Source: Hymenobacter tibetensis
Lineage (GTDB): Bacteria; Bacteroidota; Bacteroidia; Cytophagales; Hymenobacteraceae
Reading direction: 5' to 3'
NCBI RefSeq assembly: GCF_022827545.1
Contig: NZ_CP094669.1
Location: 2,880,001 to 2,944,000, forward strand
Length of the DNA stretch: 64,000 bases
Below the pieces are notes generated by a model. That model ran no database searches. It was not told the origin of the DNA and saw nothing but the letters and a program-made list of their open reading frames with translations. The position numbers and the translations under genes were made by a program. Each line of letters starts with the position of its first letter. Position 1 is the first letter of the stretch. Positions 62,433-64,000 of the stretch are shown here, one piece after another.

Positions 62433-62915
62433 ATGCTGACGCATCCTTTTTGGGGAACTGTAGAAGAAAGTTGGGCGGGTCTCTCGGCTGAACACCCGGT
62501 TTCGGTACCTGGCTTCGAGAAACCAGTAACGGTATTTTTAGGTGAGGAGCTGTTCGAGGAAGACGAAGAGTACGACCTTACACCCACGCAGCTCGACGAG
62601 TACGCCGCTACTTTTCAGGATTTTGTGGCCGACGCTCCACGTGTGCTAACCCAACTAAAGCAGCGTGCTTTCGAGCAGTACCAAGAGCTCTACGCTGCTT
62701 TCTACGACGACCCCGCTCAGTCGGGCGCACCGCCCCTGCATCTCACCACCGCCGACCAACACTTCGCCTACATGCAGAACTTGGGCTACCTCCGCATTTC
62801 GGATGGCAACGCTCTGCGGCTCATCATCCACTACGCCTTGGATACGGAGCACGGCCTAGAGGCCTTATTCGTGAACAACGAGCTGGCCGATATGGGCGGC
62901 ATTGCGGAAACCTAA
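62433..62915 (+). CDS. DUF6985-like protein
   Basis: A 160-residue acidic soluble protein. It begins 'HPFWGTVEESWAGLSAEHPV' and 'VTVFLGEELFEEDEE', and ends 'LEALFVNNELADMGGIAET', the pattern of DUF6985 (weakly remembered, so tentative). This family is also seen among immunity-type genes. It is the last small gene before DUF5682, with a 55-base gap, and it has no signal peptide. Confidence 0.72.
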   Translation: MLTHPFWGTVEESWAGLSAEHPVSVPGFEKPVTVFLGEELFEEDEEYDLTPTQLDEYAATFQDFVADAPRVLTQLKQRAFEQYQELYAAFYDDPAQSGAPPLHLTTADQHFAYMQNLGYLRISDGNALRLIIHYALDTEHGLEALFVNNELADMGGIAET

Positions 62916-62969
62916 GCTGTAGCCCGCTCTATTGCCTTTCTTTACTGCGAAGCGCTAACCTCTCTTTTA

Positions 62970-64000
62970 ATGCCCACGCCTGACCTCCGCCTCTTCGGCA
63001 TCCGCCACCATGGCCCCGGTAGTGCCGCCAGCCTCCGTCACGCCCTCGATGAGTTCCGGCCCGATATTGTACTGCTGGAATGCCCCGCCGATGGAGAAGC
63101 AGCCGTGCAAACCATCATTCAGCACCCCGACCTGCGGATGCCGGTAGCGCTGCTGCTCTATAACCCCAAGCAGTACCAGCAGGCCTCGTTTCTGCCCTTC
63201 GCCACCTTCTCGCCCGAAACGCAGGCCCTTCGCTACTGCCACGAGCACGGCGCCCACCTGCGCTGCATGGATTTGCCGGCTGCATTACGATTTGCCCTGC
63301 CCGATACCGTGGAAGACATGCCCGCCGGGACCTCACTCCCTAGCCCCCTCTCCCCAGGAGAGGAGGAACTAGACATAGATTCTAGCTCTAGCTTAGGAGT
63401 AACAGAGCATGCAGCAACACCAGCCGTTAATGAACTAGAGCTAGAAGAAAAGCTAGAAACTAGTTCCTTCTCTCCTGAGGAGAGGGGGCTAGGGGGTGAG
63501 GTCCGCCGCGACCCTATCTCCTACCTGGCTGAGCTGGATGGCTACGCAGATGGGGAGCGGTGGTGGGAACTGCGCTTCGAGCACACCGCCGGCCACGCCG
63601 ATACGTTTGGGGCGGTGCTGAACATGATGACAGCCTTGCGGGAGGAACTGGCTTTGCCGGAAAGCCCGGAAACCTTGCTTCGCGAAGCCTTCATGCGCGA
63701 AACGTTGCGCAATACGCTCAAGCAGGGTTACCAGCGCGTAGCGGTGGTGTGCGGGGCCTGGCACGCGCCCGTGCTCCACCCAGACCTACTTAAAAAGGAA
63801 GACAAAGCCTTGCTCAAAGGCCTCAAGAAAGTACCTATCGAAGCCACCTGGATTCCGTGGACCTACGAGCGGCTGTCGTACAGTTCGGGCTACGGGGCGG
63901 GCGTGTTGTCGCCGGCCTGGTACGAGTTGCTGTTCACCGAGCCGCATACCGAGGTGGTGACGCACTGGATGGTGCGCGCAGCACGGCTGTTGCGGGGGCA
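62970..64000 (+). CDS. DUF5682 family protein (3' end outside window)
   Basis: The ATG at 62970 opens a frame that runs to the window end without a stop (343 codons). The N-terminus carries 'RLFGIRHHGPGSAASLRHAL' and 'IVLLECPADGEA', then 'FLPFATFSPETQALRY' and a late 'VVVCGAWHAPVLHPDL', the TIKI/ChaN/EreA-like pattern (HH near the start, WHxPxL late). 'DPISYLAELDGYADGERWWE' and 'YSSGYGAGVLSPAWY' match DUF5682. Residues about 121-178 come from an inserted palindromic repeat, in frame. A VWA gene is expected to follow. Confidence 0.88.
   Translation, partial: MPTPDLRLFGIRHHGPGSAASLRHALDEFRPDIVLLECPADGEAAVQTIIQHPDLRMPVALLLYNPKQYQQASFLPFATFSPETQALRYCHEHGAHLRCMDLPAALRFALPDTVEDMPAGTSLPSPLSPGEEELDIDSSSSLGVTEHAATPAVNELELEEKLETSSFSPEERGLGGEVRRDPISYLAELDGYADGERWWELRFEHTAGHADTFGAVLNMMTALREELALPESPETLLREAFMRETLRNTLKQGYQRVAVVCGAWHAPVLHPDLLKKEDKALLKGLKKVPIEATWIPWTYERLSYSSGYGAGVLSPAWYELLFTEPHTEVVTHWMVRAARLLRG
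63330..63502. repeat. Palindromic repeat inside the DUF5682 reading frame
   Basis: Outer arms 63330-63372 and 63460-63502, 43 bases each, pair with three mismatches. An inner pair TTCTAGCTCTAG / CTAGAGCTAGAA lies between them. The frame stays open through the whole element, giving a hydrophilic Ser/Glu/Leu-rich insert. It belongs to the same family as 57797-57933. Confidence 0.92.

Noticed and set aside
59083..62915. Reading the SUKH array as the tail of a polymorphic toxin locus
   Set aside because: No RHS, VgrG, LXG or other toxin carrier and no toxin domain is present in the window.

Overview
The window looks like a piece of chromosome from a GC-rich Bacteroidota, most like Hymenobacter or a close relative in the Cytophagales. 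The reasons are several: promoter -7 elements of the TAnnTTTG type directly before genes, a lipoprotein-type TamA/BamA homologue (TamL-like), DUF2911, DUF885, DUF4369-TlpA and TIGR03643 family genes, TonB-C proteins carrying YwqK/MORN-type repeats, and palindromic repeats of the kind common in that group. No tRNA, rRNA, CRISPR array, prophage or intact insertion sequence was seen. The genus is an inference; no marker gene settles it.

1-30 kb is mostly housekeeping and envelope functions in short operons on both strands. It holds a half-size EamA transporter coupled to a DUF4259 gene, gpsA, a MacA-like adaptor with a TolC protein, L-serine dehydratase beta chain divergent from tryptophan 2,3-dioxygenase, and DUF2911. 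It also holds a clear cobalamin riboswitch whose only downstream gene is an acyl-CoA thioesterase, a COG2509-like flavoprotein, an initiating sugar transferase, and an ECF sigma factor with an anti-sigma-like membrane protein and an outer-membrane protein. Further on are a TrmH methyltransferase divergent from TamL, a fused E1 2-oxoacid dehydrogenase, hemF-PAP2, ribE, a second initiating transferase, pcm and a second thioesterase.

30-54 kb carries a SAM methyltransferase, a TlpA lipoprotein, gatB, two YwqK-TonB proteins flanking a DUF885 peptidase-like gene, alaS, a MerR regulator, dprA, a class IV aminotransferase and thyA. From 47 to 51 kb the order becomes ragged: a TonB-C protein, TIGR03643, the decayed remnant of a serine hydrolase with a TPR tail, an AT-richer acyltransferase, and a broken C-terminal copy of the TonB-C gene. 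An RND/MMPL exporter and a coiled-coil membrane protein follow.

54-64 kb is the most unusual part. All genes are on the + strand: a zinc-ribbon protein, a SWIM zinc-finger protein, DUF5691, a MoxR-type AAA+ ATPase and, cut by the window end, DUF5682 (TIKI/ChaN-like by motif). This order matches a co-conserved MoxR module that normally continues into a VWA gene. Between MoxR and DUF5682 sit seven small genes. Four are SUKH (SMI1/KNR4) proteins, one is DUF6985-like and two are unrecognised. This is an immunity-like array with no visible toxin, and its first gene is translationally coupled to the ATPase. Two members of one long palindromic repeat family lie in the same operon, one between DUF5691 and MoxR and one inside the DUF5682 reading frame. 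The module may be a defence or conflict system that has captured an immunity array.
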